Assembly: GCA_019914995.1 (NCBI GenBank)
Contig: CM034128.1
Coordinates: forward strand, 2,048,501-2,112,500
Source of the DNA: Acanthochlamys bracteata
Lineage: Eukaryota; Streptophyta; Magnoliopsida; Pandanales; Velloziaceae
Length of the DNA stretch: 64,000 nucleotides
Direction: 5' to 3'
The notes under the pieces were generated by a model. The model ran no database searches. It was not told the origin of the DNA and was given only the letters and a program-made list of their open reading frames with translations. The position numbers were made by a program, and so were the translations under genes. Shown piece after piece: positions 24,619-37,200 of this stretch (position 1 is its first letter; the number at the start of each line of letters is the position of its first letter).

Positions 24619-27600
24619 TCAAGCTTGTTCCAGCTCTAATATTGCACCGGTGTGGTTGAATCCACAAGATACTTGCAAAGCTTTCATGTTCTGATTCAGT
24701 CTTACTATTCTAGGTTCAAAGCAATCAATATCGTTTCCATGCCCCTGAAATGAAAAATGGATACTTATTCCTAATGGTAAGGCACAGGCAGAAGAGTTTG
24801 AGCAATATAGAAGCAACTTAAAGCAGAAACATATTCAAGTAAATGCTTTTAGTACACAATGTTGTAACCTAATAAGAGGCTAACTGGAAACGACGATAGA
24901 CAAAACTTACAAGCTGTCCACCAGAAGAATGGCCGTCTACAAAGAATGTGCCATTGGCACCACCCCAGCCCCATGTAAAGATATTGCTGCCTGATTTGTA
25001 AGGAATAACATAATCAATAAAATACGATATGTACACGGTTAAAATAATGAACAATTGAATAAAAGAAAGAGCAAAAGTTGCAAGCCAAGAATTAGGATGA
25101 AGCACATCATGGATATGGAAATACTATGGGTACACCGCTGAGAGGACACCCTTGTGCACATCTTTTATTGTTCAAAATTAATGTTGGGGTGAGATATGCC
25201 TCCTTTGAATAGGGTTCGAAGATGGATGTTGGTTATTAAAAACAAAGAGTCCAGGAAGATGGATAGGTTGACATTGGAACAACTGACCTGAAATTGCTGC
25301 CGTATGCTTCCAACCACATGATACCTGGAAGCAACATTAGAAATATGAAAGAGAATGCTAAGAAAAAGAAATGCATGATATATCAAATAGGAAATTAGAC
25401 CCATTAAGTCAATGCCATAACGTACCTCCGAAACAGGGAGGTTAAGTAAGGAGTCTTCCACACTCTGTGGTATCTGGACCATGTTTATGTCTCTGATTCA
25501 TCATCAATAAGTCAAAAATAAGAAAAAGAGAAAACTCTCAAATGAAACTTGCGCAGGACCTTGAAATACATACCCAAGACCAAGGCAACCATTCTCATTC
25601 GATCCCCATGCATACAATCTTCCATCGCCTTTAAGAATTATCAAACATCACTTTTACTACTACAAGAAAGTAAAATAGGGAATTGTATCCATCACATTAA
25701 AGCGAAGAAGAAAATCAAAATAAATAAACATCTACAAAAAAATCGGATTCATGAACTTATTTCCTTCGAAGCCAAAATCCACTGCCAAACTTCCTTCTCT
25801 TCTCCAAAGATCCTACACCTCTAGAAATGTGTGTACCAACACACAAATGCTAAGTAACTAGTTTAGCTTAGTTAGATAGCTTCACTTGAGAGCAAATGTT
25901 TAAAGACAAAAGAACAGTTAGAATCTGCAGGGGTGAAGGAAAGATACATCAGTGCAGGAGTTGGCACACAACACCATCACAAAGGGGCTACTAGTAGGAT
26001 GATATAAAGGAGGGACATCTCACAAAATTAGCTATTTTAACACAAATATACTCCCGAAGCATATTACAATTGTAATGAACATCCTACAGGCCACCATCAC
26101 AAGAATACAGTAAATACTTTGAAAATTATGTAGCAGTTAAAGTTATTGAACATTCTACACAAACTATTCTAAAATTAAACCAAAAGGCAAGATGTTCAAG
26201 GTAATATGTACCAGTTATAACGCAAGTGTGGTAACCTCCACAAGCAACTCCTGTCGAGAAAGGGAGTTCAGGTACCATTGCAGGTGATGATTGACCTTTG
26301 GATCGTCCAAACCCCTAAACATAGGAAAGGAATTTCCAGTAATCAGATTGAAAACAACAACAAAACAAATATAGGCATAAAATACAAATCCTAGAGAAGT
26401 GCTAATAATATTAAAGTACTCAATTTCTCCATGTCTTTTCAAAGTAAGTACACGCACCAATTTATGGGTTGTCTTTTCACCAAAAACAAAAACTGAACCA
26501 TGTTCTGCAATATTGAGCAACCAAAAGACTATATTTAACTTCATTAAATGAAATATGATGTTATTACATAAGTTTTTACAGACAATTATTGAATATCCCG
26601 TACCATTTATGCAAGCAGAATGCAACATTCCTGCAGCAATCCTTTTGACCTGCAAGCAATAAATTACATGCATCTTTTTGCAACAAATAAACTATCATGC
26701 CTCAAACGCCAACAAGCTTCCTCCAAGGAAACAAGAGAAGAAGAGAAGAAACACCTTTATTCCTTCAAAGTTTTTGATTATTCGAGGTGTAAATTCACTG
26801 CATAAATGGATCTTTAAGTATCATTCTGTATGGTAAGAAAAAATGTCACTATTTAATTGAATACAAGATCCTAGCAAATACAGAGAAAAACCTTCATGAT
26901 TATAAGATTAAAAAAATACGAATGTCAGAGAGATCATTCTATTCTTAAATTAACTGCATATACGATCTAACATGAGTAAAGGTCACAATTTCAACCTGAT
27001 CATCAAATACATGGCATCCTAATGGGTCAGATGTTCTGAAGGGATGATGGACCAAACTAAATTGGAAAAGGTCACACAAATTCAAAGAAAGTGGTGGACT
27101 AAATGTAAGCATAATTTTAGCTAGTAATAACACTAAGATAAAAGATTTCTGTAGGAGACTTATCAAATACACAAGACAAATAAATCTGGTTATTATCAAA
27201 ATCTTACCTTGAGCTTATGGAAAATCCTAAAATGCTTGAATTGTGCCCATGACCAAGTCTTCCAGAGTCACCAGCTCCCCAACTCAGGACATAACCTTCA
27301 TCTAAATGAAATGCGTGGTGATGCTTAAAACAACTACAATCACAAATAATGCATGCTTTGAACTCACCCGTGACAGCAATTGAATGCTCCGAACCTAATG
27401 CAACCATCTTAATCTTCATGTCAGCCAAACAATCAATTCTGGTAGGAGCACCAATCATTCTATCTGCTCCTATACTCAAACAGAAAAATTGACAGAATTA
27501 CAAATAGTGAAAGGGAAGACCATAGGGACCCAATTCAACTTTAGAAAATTATCAAAATATCTACTTATTTGACAATTTAGTTCAGGGGAGGATAGCAAGG

Positions 27601-28957
27601 TAAATGAAATAATACAATCCAGTTGTCAGTCTCACGTATTAAAAAAAATAAAGCGTTATTGAAACGCAAATGATAATGCTTCAAAACTAATGTACATGTA
27701 TCAAATCACACATCTACAATCTACATTACACCAATTGAGTAGCATAAAAGACAAATGCTACATGAGAAATGAAATATAAAAGAAAAGGGACAAAAGTCTT
27801 GCAGTTCATGCACAAATAGGACTTGCTTGAATAAGGAAGCCAAAAGGAATAGTACTTTTTCCAACACCAAGTTGCCCACTAGAGTTACTTCCCCAAATAA
27901 AGAGACAGCCATCATCTGTACCAAGAATAAACCATGATAGTTAACAGCAATATAAAGGTCAATGACAAACTTCAATAGCAAGTATCTGCTAAGACCAATC
28001 AATTCCTTGACATTGTCAAGAGGAATATAAAGTTAGTTCATACTTTCAACCTAATCAAAAGCTTCACTACTTATTTAATTAGCTAAACTACATACTACTT
28101 ATTTAATCAACCTTATCAGTCTTTCCCAATGAGGCTAGAATATAAACAATAGTCATGATACACTTTGCAAGAATTAATTTTTACCAATTTCAACATAGAT
28201 AAGTAGTACCAAAGATGTCATGCTTTCCTCACTCACCAGTGACAGCAGCAGAATGGTGATAACCAGCTGAAATTTGTGTAACTCTTCCTGTAATGCCAGA
28301 GACCTCAGCAGGTTCCTGATAAAAAGTAGATTTTTTTTTTTTGGTTTTATTATACTGATGTGCCAGTATAGGACATGAATATCAATCACAAATTAGTAAA
28401 ACATTAGGAACCAAAGAAATCATATTCAAAAGTTTATCGTACTAATATATGACTTCTTCCTGATGATATACCCAGTTGCCCGTAGTCGTTCAAGCCAGTT
28501 GCATATACACGACCACTTTCTGCCCAAAACAGCGAGATGAATTACAAAATTACACCAACGCGAAAGGGAAAATTTTGTGGATAACTTGAAAAAGAGTACG
28601 CGTCGGCTCATACTAAAAGCTAATACGATGCTAAAATTCAACAAAGTATTCTGCATAATCCAAATCAACAGCTAAATAAACTCAAAATTAAATTGCTGGA
28701 AAAAGTTAAAATTGATCACCTGTGAGGAAGAGAGTATGAGCACCACCGCAAGCAACAGCAACAGGTTCCTCGGTGGCATCGAAGAAAGGGCAGATAGTAG
28801 GTGTCCATTTGGACTCAAGACCGCCGAGACCTAGACGACCGTAGTCACCGTTTCCCCACAGTGCTGCCACTCGTCGGCGATAGCAGGAGTTCGACGAGAA
28901 CCAACGCCGGCGTTGTTGGAGAGAAGAAGAAACACGTCTCCAAATACCAGAAGCCAT
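24619..28957 (-). CDS. RCC1-repeat protein, probably mitochondrial (RUG3-like)
   Basis: RCC1/UVR8-like proteins fold as seven-bladed beta-propellers. Fifteen exons give 416 aa: 28957-28720, 28519-28443, 28315-28237, 27915-27856, 27466-27368, 27301-27208, 26797-26755, 26649-26604, 26504-26458, 26314-26212, 25628-25574, 25492-25426, 25324-25288, 24990-24911 and 24744-24619. Phases match throughout. Blades are marked by LWGNGDYGRLGLG, YATGLNDYGQLG, IWGSNSSGQLG, SWGAGDSGRLGHG, VFGEKTTHKL, AWGSNENGCLGLG and TWGWGGANG/GGQLGHGND, each with a downstream CGxxH-type segment. The N-terminus (MASGIWRRVSSSLQQRRRWF) is Arg/Ser-rich with no acids, like a mitochondrial presequence. Known mitochondrial plant relatives such as RUG3 act in organellar RNA splicing; assignment to RUG3 is inference. 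The UVR8 tryptophan cluster is not evident. The exon 5 acceptor (27467) was chosen to satisfy phase and is the least certain border. Confidence 0.87.
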
Positions 28958-29598
28958 TTTCAGATGCACAGAGAACGAAGGTGAACCGATCGAATTTATC
29001 GAAACTCTCGGAATCTGTTTATAGATGCAGTTAGTATTTTTTGGTTAAATTGTTAATAAATTGTAGGAGACCGGTTTTGCAAAATAGACAATTAGAGAAA
29101 ACCTGCCTTAGTTAATTAGGTTTTGTTCTGCAATTCGATTCGAAATCGGACGGACGTGGGAGTTAGGTGTAGAGCTTGTTTTTTGTTTTTAAATACACAT
29201 AATTGAATTTTACATAATTGAAAATCAAACGTGAAATTTTTGATATTTTAATTATTTATTGAAGTGATTTGAAAAATAAAATTTTTATTTTATATTTTAA
29301 TTTTATTTAGAATTTTTTATATAATGATGCTATAATAGAGTTTTGAATTTTTATAATATATTAAAATATGATGAACTGATTCGAATTTTAATTCTAATGG
29401 AAAAATTAAAATTTTGGTTATTTGAACACGCCTTTAGTGCAGAAATTTTTTTGATACCTGAACTCGATGCCTTCAACTTTTGTTTTTTTATTTCTTGAGG
29501 GATGGAGAGCTCCTTGGTAGGATGGTGTCTAAGACATTCTTTTTGTTTCATGTTGCTCAGCAGGTGCATCAACTTCTCAGATTCTTTTTCCTTCGTTC
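28958..29598. other. RCC1-like promoter and AT-rich spacer
   Basis: This is the upstream region of the minus-strand RCC1-like gene, followed by very AT-rich DNA (about 29160-29430) bordering the eRF1 retrocopy. No gene is seen. Confidence 0.5.
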
Positions 29599-30781
29599 GT
29601 CATGGCTGATAACAGCTAAACAGATCAAAAACATTGAAATATGGAAGATTAAGAAGTTAATCAAGGGACTCGAATCTGCAAGAGGCAATGGTACAAGCAT
29701 GATTTTCCCTCATTATGCCTCCACGAGACCAGATTTCATGTGTTGCAAAGATGTTAGGTGATGAATATGGAACTGCTTCAAACATCAAGAGTCGGGTCAA
29801 TCGCCAGTCTGTTCTTGCGCAGATGCTGAAAATTTATAAAGGGTACCTTCAAACTGGCTGGTGTTATATACTGAAACAACTGTGGATGGGAAACAAAAGA
29901 AAGCCACTATTGTTTTTGAGCCTTTTGAGCCTATCAATGCATCAATCTACATGTGTGATAACAAGAGGTGCGTTTGTGATTGCATTTTTTAGAATTTTTT
30001 TTTCAATTTTTTATTTTATATTTTTTTAATATATATTTTATAAATATTTAAAAATTTTAATTAAAAATTTAGAAAATGTAAAAAATGTTACGTAATAAAT
30101 TTTTTTTATTATATATTTTTATTTTTTTTAAAATAAAAAAAAATTTATTTAAAAAAAAAATAAAAATATTTTCTATTTCATAAACACTTTTAGACACTCC
30201 TAAATTCTTGAGTGCATTGACTGAGCTGTTAATTAGAGTCTGATGCAAAGTGCGACAATGGGTTTAACCAAGCGGTTGAGCTATCATCAGACATCCTAGC
30301 CAATGGGAAGTTCATACAAGAGAAGAAGTTGATAGGGAAATATTTTGAAGAAATCAGTAAAGACAGTGGCAAGTATGTTTTTGCATTGAGGACACGTTAA
30401 AGGCTCTGGAAATGGGTGCTGTAGAGACGTTGATATCGTGGGAGAATTTGGATACAAATAGATACGTGCTAAAGAACAGCGTTACAGGTGAGATTGTTGT
30501 GAAGTACTTGAACACTAAACAAGAGTCAGATTCAAGTAACTTTACTGATCCAGGTTCAAATTCTGAACTTGAGGTGGAAGGCAAAACTTCTCCTGAAATG
30601 GTTCGCAGATAAATACAAGAAGTTTGGATGTGGTCTTGCATTTGTAACCAACAAATCTCAGGAAGGTTCACAGTTCTGCAGAAGCTTTGATGGAATTGGT
30701 GGCATTCTGCGATACCAGCTTGACATGAGGGTGTTTGATGAACTCTTGGAAGATGGAGAAGTTTATGATGATTCTGAATAG
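29599..30781 (+). pseudogene. eRF1 (translation release factor 1) retropseudogene
   Basis: eRF1 recognises all three stop codons and triggers peptide release through its GGQ motif; the intact protein is about 435 aa. This intronless copy starts MADN like plant eRF1 but meets TAA at codon 6. It then continues across frames: [39 protein letters not shown], and the stop-decoding [20 protein letters not shown] (29967-30200) interrupts the segment after CDNK. The whole middle domain, including GGQ, is deleted between ESDAK and [10 protein letters not shown]. The C-terminal domain follows ([58 protein letters not shown]), with further frameshifts, ending EVYDDSE. It cannot encode a working release factor. 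Confidence 0.92.
29967..30200. mobile_element. Tourist-like MITE inserted in the eRF1 retrocopy
   Basis: The left end is GGTGCGTTTGTGATTGCATT and the right end TTCATAAACACTTTTAGACA followed by CTCC, so the ends match as inverted repeats. The interior is almost pure A/T. eRF1-like codons resume directly after it (AAATTC, then GCATTGACTGAGCTG). Confidence 0.65.
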
Positions 30782-31179
30782 CAATCAACCAACAAGTATT
30801 TGGATCTCTGTTATGATGGAGAGGTCCTGGATATGCTTGAGCTGGCGGAATCAAATCGACATACTGACTCCGATAATCTTCTAGTGCTACTAAAGGTATA
30901 TTTTCAATTCTTGTATTTCTGTTTCTCTTGGTTGTTACTTGTTATTTATGCAGGTTATTAGACTATATCTTTACAACTTTGGAGCTCTGATGTAAAAGTT
31001 TTTGATTGATCCACTTATTTTTCTCTGCGGGAGCAGCATTTTATGTATTCTTATTGTGCATACTTTTGTAGACTTTAGGATTTGGAAGCTACGTGGCGAA
31101 AGAGGAAAATTATGCTAGCCAGATGGAAGAATGGTTAAATCTTGGATTTAAAGACTTCGAATTACCAGCAATGCATTAG
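30782..31179 (+). other. two orphan exons of unrecognised origin
   Basis: Directly after the eRF1 stop, an open segment (30785-30895) reads STNKYLDLCYDGEVLDMLEL and on to NLLVLLK, then a GT donor. A second segment (31072-31179) follows a TTGTAG acceptor, reads TLGFGSYVAKEENYASQMEE and ends LPAMH plus stop. Both are multiples of three and join in phase 0. I do not recognise the family. This may be the 3' end of a gene disrupted by the eRF1 insertion, or a captured fragment. No start codon or promoter is evident. Confidence 0.3.
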
Positions 31180-33400
31180 CTATTGATGATTGAATTCTGT
31201 GAGATTGTCGATATTGATTTTGGCATACGATGGACCAAGAGTTTTCACATATAAGGCGTATTTTAAACGCCCGTAATTTTACTTTTTTTTATCAAATTTG
31301 AGTTTCGAACAGTTCATATATTTTAATTACACAAAAAATTCAGAATTTTATTTCTGCACGTGGAACTCTAGTTTTAACTTTCTTTTTTGCACACTTTCCA
31401 ATACAAATATTTCTTTCAGTTTTTAACATATTTTCAAAATTTATTGAAATGTAAATACTGAACTTCACTCCATTTTATTTTTTAATTAATTCTACTTCTT
31501 ATTTTTTATTTTTACGAAACTTAATTATGGATATTTGAAACACGTCCGTATTTAAATTTGATAAACGAGGTGTTGTCTTCGTAGTAATGTTAGAACTAGC
31601 GATTTGGTGCTGAACACTTTGGTATACGCTGTTTGACAAATTATTATTGTTAAGCATGTTATTTGGGAGTCTTTAATATAGTTGTAAAAATCGGATCGGA
31701 CATCGAACCGAAAAACTGTCTGGGTCACGGTTCTCGAGTCGAACCGTCGGATCAATAATATTAAAGTATTTTTAACTAATAATGATAATAATTATAGTAA
31801 AAAATCTACTGCCAATGATACTATCAATAACAATAGCTATAGCAATCATAATAAAAAAATTAAAGTATTTTTATTATGCCATTATTATCAACAATAACAA
31901 CAATAATAATCACAGTAAAAATTGAAGTATTGCTACCAAAATTGCCACCACCAATAATAATAATAACAAAAAAAATTTATAATAAAAAATATTTAAATAA
32001 ATTAGGAGATTAGAAAAAATAAAATCATAAAATAGATAAATTATAAAAGAGATATAACTAATTTTTTTAGGTATACATATTTGATTCTAAATATTTTACA
32101 ATATAAAAATTTAAAAATTATTAATAATTAATATTTACAAATAAGACATAATCAATTATATTTTTGCATTATCACATCCAAATATAAAATCTAAACTATA
32201 TATTATTTTTCAATATAGAACTATTAATAATTATTTTGTATTAAATATATTATTAATTTAAAAAATTTTAATTAATTTTTAAAAAAAATTTTTAATCTGA
32301 TTTGATCCGGACGGATTAAAGCGGATCGAACGGGTCAAATCGAATCAAAATGAGTCGATTGTATAAACGATTCTTTAATAAATCCGGACGGGTCTGCCAA
32401 CTATGGTCTTAAAGGTTGTGTTAATACTAATTAATGAAAAATTACGGAACATTGTTATTGTCAAATACGTGTCAATAATGGTTAATTTAATTTAAATTTG
32501 TTGGCCGCAAGATTTTGAAATATTTGAGAATGCTTATCAAATAAACAAATTTTAAAATAAAAATATTTTGAAAATAAGTTTTATTTTTGAATAAAAATAA
32601 TAATAACATTTTCTGATTTATGCTTTTTTTATTTTTAAATTTTAAATAAAATTTGAAATATTAAAAAATATATAATTAAAAAAAGTTCTGAAAATGCACG
32701 GCACAGGCTGCAAGACTTTGACTAGCACTTCTAGACTTATAGAGATAATTTCAGTATTGCTGCAATGCTGCTACGTATAATTGTCATCTTCTTATGTTCT
32801 TGGGAACTTCTGTATTTTAGGATTTTTTTTTATCTAGCATTTGCTTGAATGAGTTATCGTTATTTCCTTTCAGTTTAGATTTGTCTTTAATAACAATGTT
32901 GTATTGTTATGATTTCTGAAGAGTGCTAATATGAGCAATTTTGAGTCCGGCATTATTAACCATAAAAAAAACTTGGGTCACAAGTAAGTTTAAGATTTAT
33001 GTACAAAAGTACTGGGCTTCATTTTACATACAGCCCAATAAACTTGTGTTCTCGTTAATAATTCCATTCTCTCCGGTCTATAAATTCTCCCTCCCTTAAA
33101 AATCTCAAACAGATAAACAATAAATATATTGCATATTTTGTAAATTTCTAATAATAATAACAATAATTAAGGAAACAGTTACGCAGCAAACCCACACCAT
33201 ATTAAACAAGCAGAGAAATAAAAATAAATTTAAAAAATAAAATAGAATAAAAGAAGAGAGCAAATAGAACGCTGCATAACGACAGCGAGAGAAAGAGAAA
33301 AGAAAATTAGAACGAGACGGAAAACCCTCGTACACAACACAATCTTCGACTGCGCCTCCTCTCTTCTTCGTCTTCTTCAACATCGCGCTTCTACAAATCA
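31180..33400. other. AT-rich intergenic region with transposon remnant
   Basis: No gene is supported. About 31670-32400 is an element-like block: GC-richer ends with repeated CGGATCGGAC / GTCGAACCGTCGGATC and GATCCGGACGG / GGATCGAACGGGTC motifs enclose an AT-rich middle containing ATT/AAT trinucleotide runs. Confidence 0.45.
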
Positions 33401-34262
33401 AATCAAACAAAAATCACATAATCGATTTCTTTGATTTCGCGCTCTCTCTCTTTGTCTCAACTCCTCTACGGTTTCTAATTCCTCGACGATTCCTTGTTTT
33501 TTCCATTTTGACGGATTGATAGAAGGACAGGAGACCCGTTGGTGTTCTAATTATTAAAGCCTGTTCTCTGAGGGGAAGACTAATTCTCTTTCTTTTCCAA
33601 TACGAGTTTTAAATTTTTGTAGAGAGAGGAAATTTTAGAATTGTCAGGGATAGGAACAGATTGACAGGAAAAAAAATAAGAATCGAATTTTTATTTCTAT
33701 TTTATTTTATTTTTTCGTTAAAGAGAAAATTAGTTTTGGTTTTCTTAGCCGCCGGAGAGCCGGTTGAGATTCTAAGTTTGGCGATTCTAGGGTTAGTGTT
33801 TCTCTCTTCTGAAATTGGGGCAGTGTTTGCAGCGGGGCCGGGGATTGATTTCGGTTCTAGAGTTGGTTTTCTTCTGCTCCGTTGTGTTGGATGGAGTTCT
33901 CTTGCTGATTATGGTTCACTGAAAGCCGCTTTGCGGCTGCTTTGATTTGTTCCCCAATCAATGGAGGCCTGAAGGTTATTGGACTGCGGCCAAGTTCTTG
34001 GATTTGTATCTAGATTGTTGTTTTGCTTCCTCTGTGACCGGTGTGGTGGTTGATTTAATATCTGGATTTGCAAATATTACAGGAGTTATATAATTACGGT
34101 GCGGCTGAGGGATGCCATCTGGCCTTTGCCAGCCTTTCTGGCAGGCTTTAATTTTGTACAGACCATAGGAGTTATTTTGGGAGATAGGAGTGTACCAGTA
34201 TATTCACGAAGAAACAGGGTGGATTTTTTGTGACTCTGTATAGATAATGATCTGCAACAGTG
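33401..34262 (+). promoter_or_regulatory. long 5' leader/promoter of the vasculin-like gene
   Basis: Pyrimidine-rich tracts near 33440-33490 and GC-richer sequence to 34262 look like a promoter and long leader. ORFs within it (for example 33661-33945) lack recognisable content. A leader intron is possible but not resolved. Confidence 0.4.
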
Positions 34263-37200
34263 ATGGATAAGCGTGAACCCACACTTGTGCCGGAGTGGTA
34301 CAGAGCAAGCAGCAATACCAATCCTAACCATCACTTGGGATCCTCTTCTCATTTAGGTATTTTTTCTATGTAACTTTTTGACTATGTTCATGTATTCAAT
34401 CAGTTATAAATTGGTTATGAATTTATGCAGCTTATTACTTCAATTCATTGAGTTAACACTAAGAATCACCACTTCTATTGCATTAGTCAGTCTTAGTTAT
34501 TTATTAACTTCTGGTTAACTTCAGATGAGCACGGTAGTGAGATTTCATCTAGGAAAAGATTGACTGCAAGTTCTAATGATCACGATACTCTACATTCCCT
34601 GTCTCTCACAGACAGGAGTTTACCGTCCTTATGCCGGGGCACAAGCAGTAATGGATCATTGACTAACCATAAGGATCGGTCACAGCCTTACAGTAGTTTC
34701 AGTAGAAGCCACCGTGATAGAGACAGGGACCAGGACTGGCGTGATAGAAACAGGTCTGTTACAGTAGATGATGGTTTGAATGATAGTTTGGAATCATTGG
34801 CTGTTAGTAGGAATGCAAAAGATCCTTTGAGGCGCTCACACTCTATGGTATCTGGGAACCGCGGTGAGTCTGGGAGTCATGGTAAGTCCTGGCTGAAGAG
34901 ATGTGGGAGTGCTTCTAGTAATGGCAGCGTTTCAGGGGGGAGTTCAGTTTCAGGTATCAGCAAAACTTCTTTTGAGAGAGATTTTCCTTCTCTTGGAGCT
35001 GACGAGAAGCAAGGGCCTGTCGACATAGTTCGGGTGTCTTCTCCCATTCTCAATGCCACTGTTCAGTGTCATCCAATAGGTGCATCTGCCAAACCTGGGG
35101 CAAATGGTTGGACTTCTGCTTTGGTCGTACCTGGCTTAGTTGGAAGCACTGGGTTAGGCGTATCTGTTGCCATGTTAACTGCCCCGGCAACTGTTCAATC
35201 CAATGCCTCAAGCTCTAGCACAGGCCTTAATATGGCAGAAACATTGGCTCAGGTTCCCTCAAAAGTTCGTACAGAACCTCAGGTAAATGTTGAAATGTAT
35301 ATATTTTATCTTTCTTTATGTATTTACTCAGTTATCTGAAACATCCCACAATGCCCTACAGCTTTCTGATCAGACCCAGAAAAAGGAGGAACTGGTTCGC
35401 CGACAGTGTGCTAAGCTAGTCCCTTTAACACCTTCTGCACCCAAAGCCTTGGTAAGCTCAGAACCTTCTTAGTTTTTCCATTATATTAGTTCTTCATGGT
35501 TATTGTTTATGGATTATGGGGTATACATTTCTTTTAAATGATTTTGTGCTGGTGCAGTTAGAATATTGTGCATAACTGTTAGGAAATTTCAGCTGGTGTT
35601 TTGTAGATGGAAAAGCAATCAGTGAATTGCCCTATTTTATTACTTCGAATCTCTGTGTTGCCGTCTGCATGCGTGCACTCCTAAACGTTTATGGTATTGC
35701 AAATTTATGTCAATACTCTTCTTGATGATTAACATCTGGGTTGGGTTGAGCTCTGAAATGTTTCTGTTAGAAAATCTATTTGTTGAAGTTTACATGTTCA
35801 TGTTCCGCTAACTCTAGTTTGTTTGCATTACTCGAACGAACTTCATATGACTTTGAGGTAAAGGTCATAGTTACATTTGTAAGTTGAAATAGTGAGTTAC
35901 TTGCATCTGTCAACTGGTAACTGAATTTTAGTGCTTTGGTTAGGAAAGGGTTTTTCTTGTTCAGCACACTGTCAGTCAACTTTATAACATACAAGTATTG
36001 GGATGCCAGGTTGTGATCTGTGCCCCCTGATGTTTTGTCTTGATATTACTAACTGTAGAGGTAGCTTGTGTTTTACTTCTGGTTCATCTTGTATTTGCAA
36101 CTTGGCATGGTACTCTAGTATGGGTCTCATTTAATAAACATAGATGTAACTATCTTTCTAACTTGTTAAATGTGCACCACCAAGTTTTTAAAATTGGGTA
36201 TATGGGGGTTGCTCTTGTAATGGCTAGTCTTTAATTTGTTTGCCATGGTGTAATATCTTTGTCTCAATTATTAAAGTTGTAGTTTGAGGCAGCATACTTT
36301 CTATAATCTTTTGTTCTCACCATGATTGTTGCCTGCAGTTTTCCTAGAGTGAGGTGCATTTTCCATTAGTTATCAATAATTGTGAAATTCATTCTGGTTA
36401 AGCTTATTATTGATAGCCTTATTTTGGTATTAGATTGTCCAATATATTAAGAGATTTAAACTGGGTCTTTGAGTAATCACCTTACACCTTGTAATCTTAT
36501 ACTAGTTCTCTCATTCATCTTTAGAAATTTAAACTCATCATTTACAGAATACCTAAAATAATCAAGCAAATATATAGAATTGTTGTCCGCTGTCCATTTA
36601 GTTCATGTGTAAGCAATGACACCTTGTAGAAGCGCAGGTATAATAAGCATTTAGTTCTCATTGCAGTAAAAGGCTTGTCCTTCAGTCCTTGAACTTGAGG
36701 CAAATTTTCGGTGATGCCTTGTCCGAGATTATATTCTTTATTTTCGCTACATCAGATGATTTATGATTATGATTATCATGCTCTACATAGAACCTTTTAT
36801 TATGTGTGTTTGATAAAGTCTTATAAGAATAATCAATTAGACCTACTGCCTTTATTTCTCAATCAAGTCTTAATTTGATACTGTTGTATTATGGTCCTTT
36901 CGTTGTTGTGAACTAGTGTGTAAAAGGTGAAGCTGATGGAGTATGGATCCTAGTTTTAATTGCAGATCATGTTCTTATGGAGAGTCTCTCTTTGTTTGTT
37001 ATGAGGCTGTCATTAAGTGCACCGAGTTTACTTAGTACCAGTAGCCACTTTGGGAAATCAAGAACATTTTGCTGCTATTTGTAAGAACTTATCAGTAGGT
37101 TGCACTTGTTCCCTTGTGAAACTATGAGGCCAATTTTCATATAGATTTACTTGATGCTCTTGCTGTTTCTACTATCATGCATTTTTTTCACTCTTTTGTG

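Noticed and set aside
30354..30854. 166-codon minus-strand ORF
   Set aside because: It is antisense to the eRF1 pseudogene, whose + strand identity is clear.
33661..33945. 94-codon ORF upstream of the vasculin-like gene
   Set aside because: It starts at a non-ATG codon, is hydrophobic and low-complexity, and sits in the leader region; no homology is recognised.
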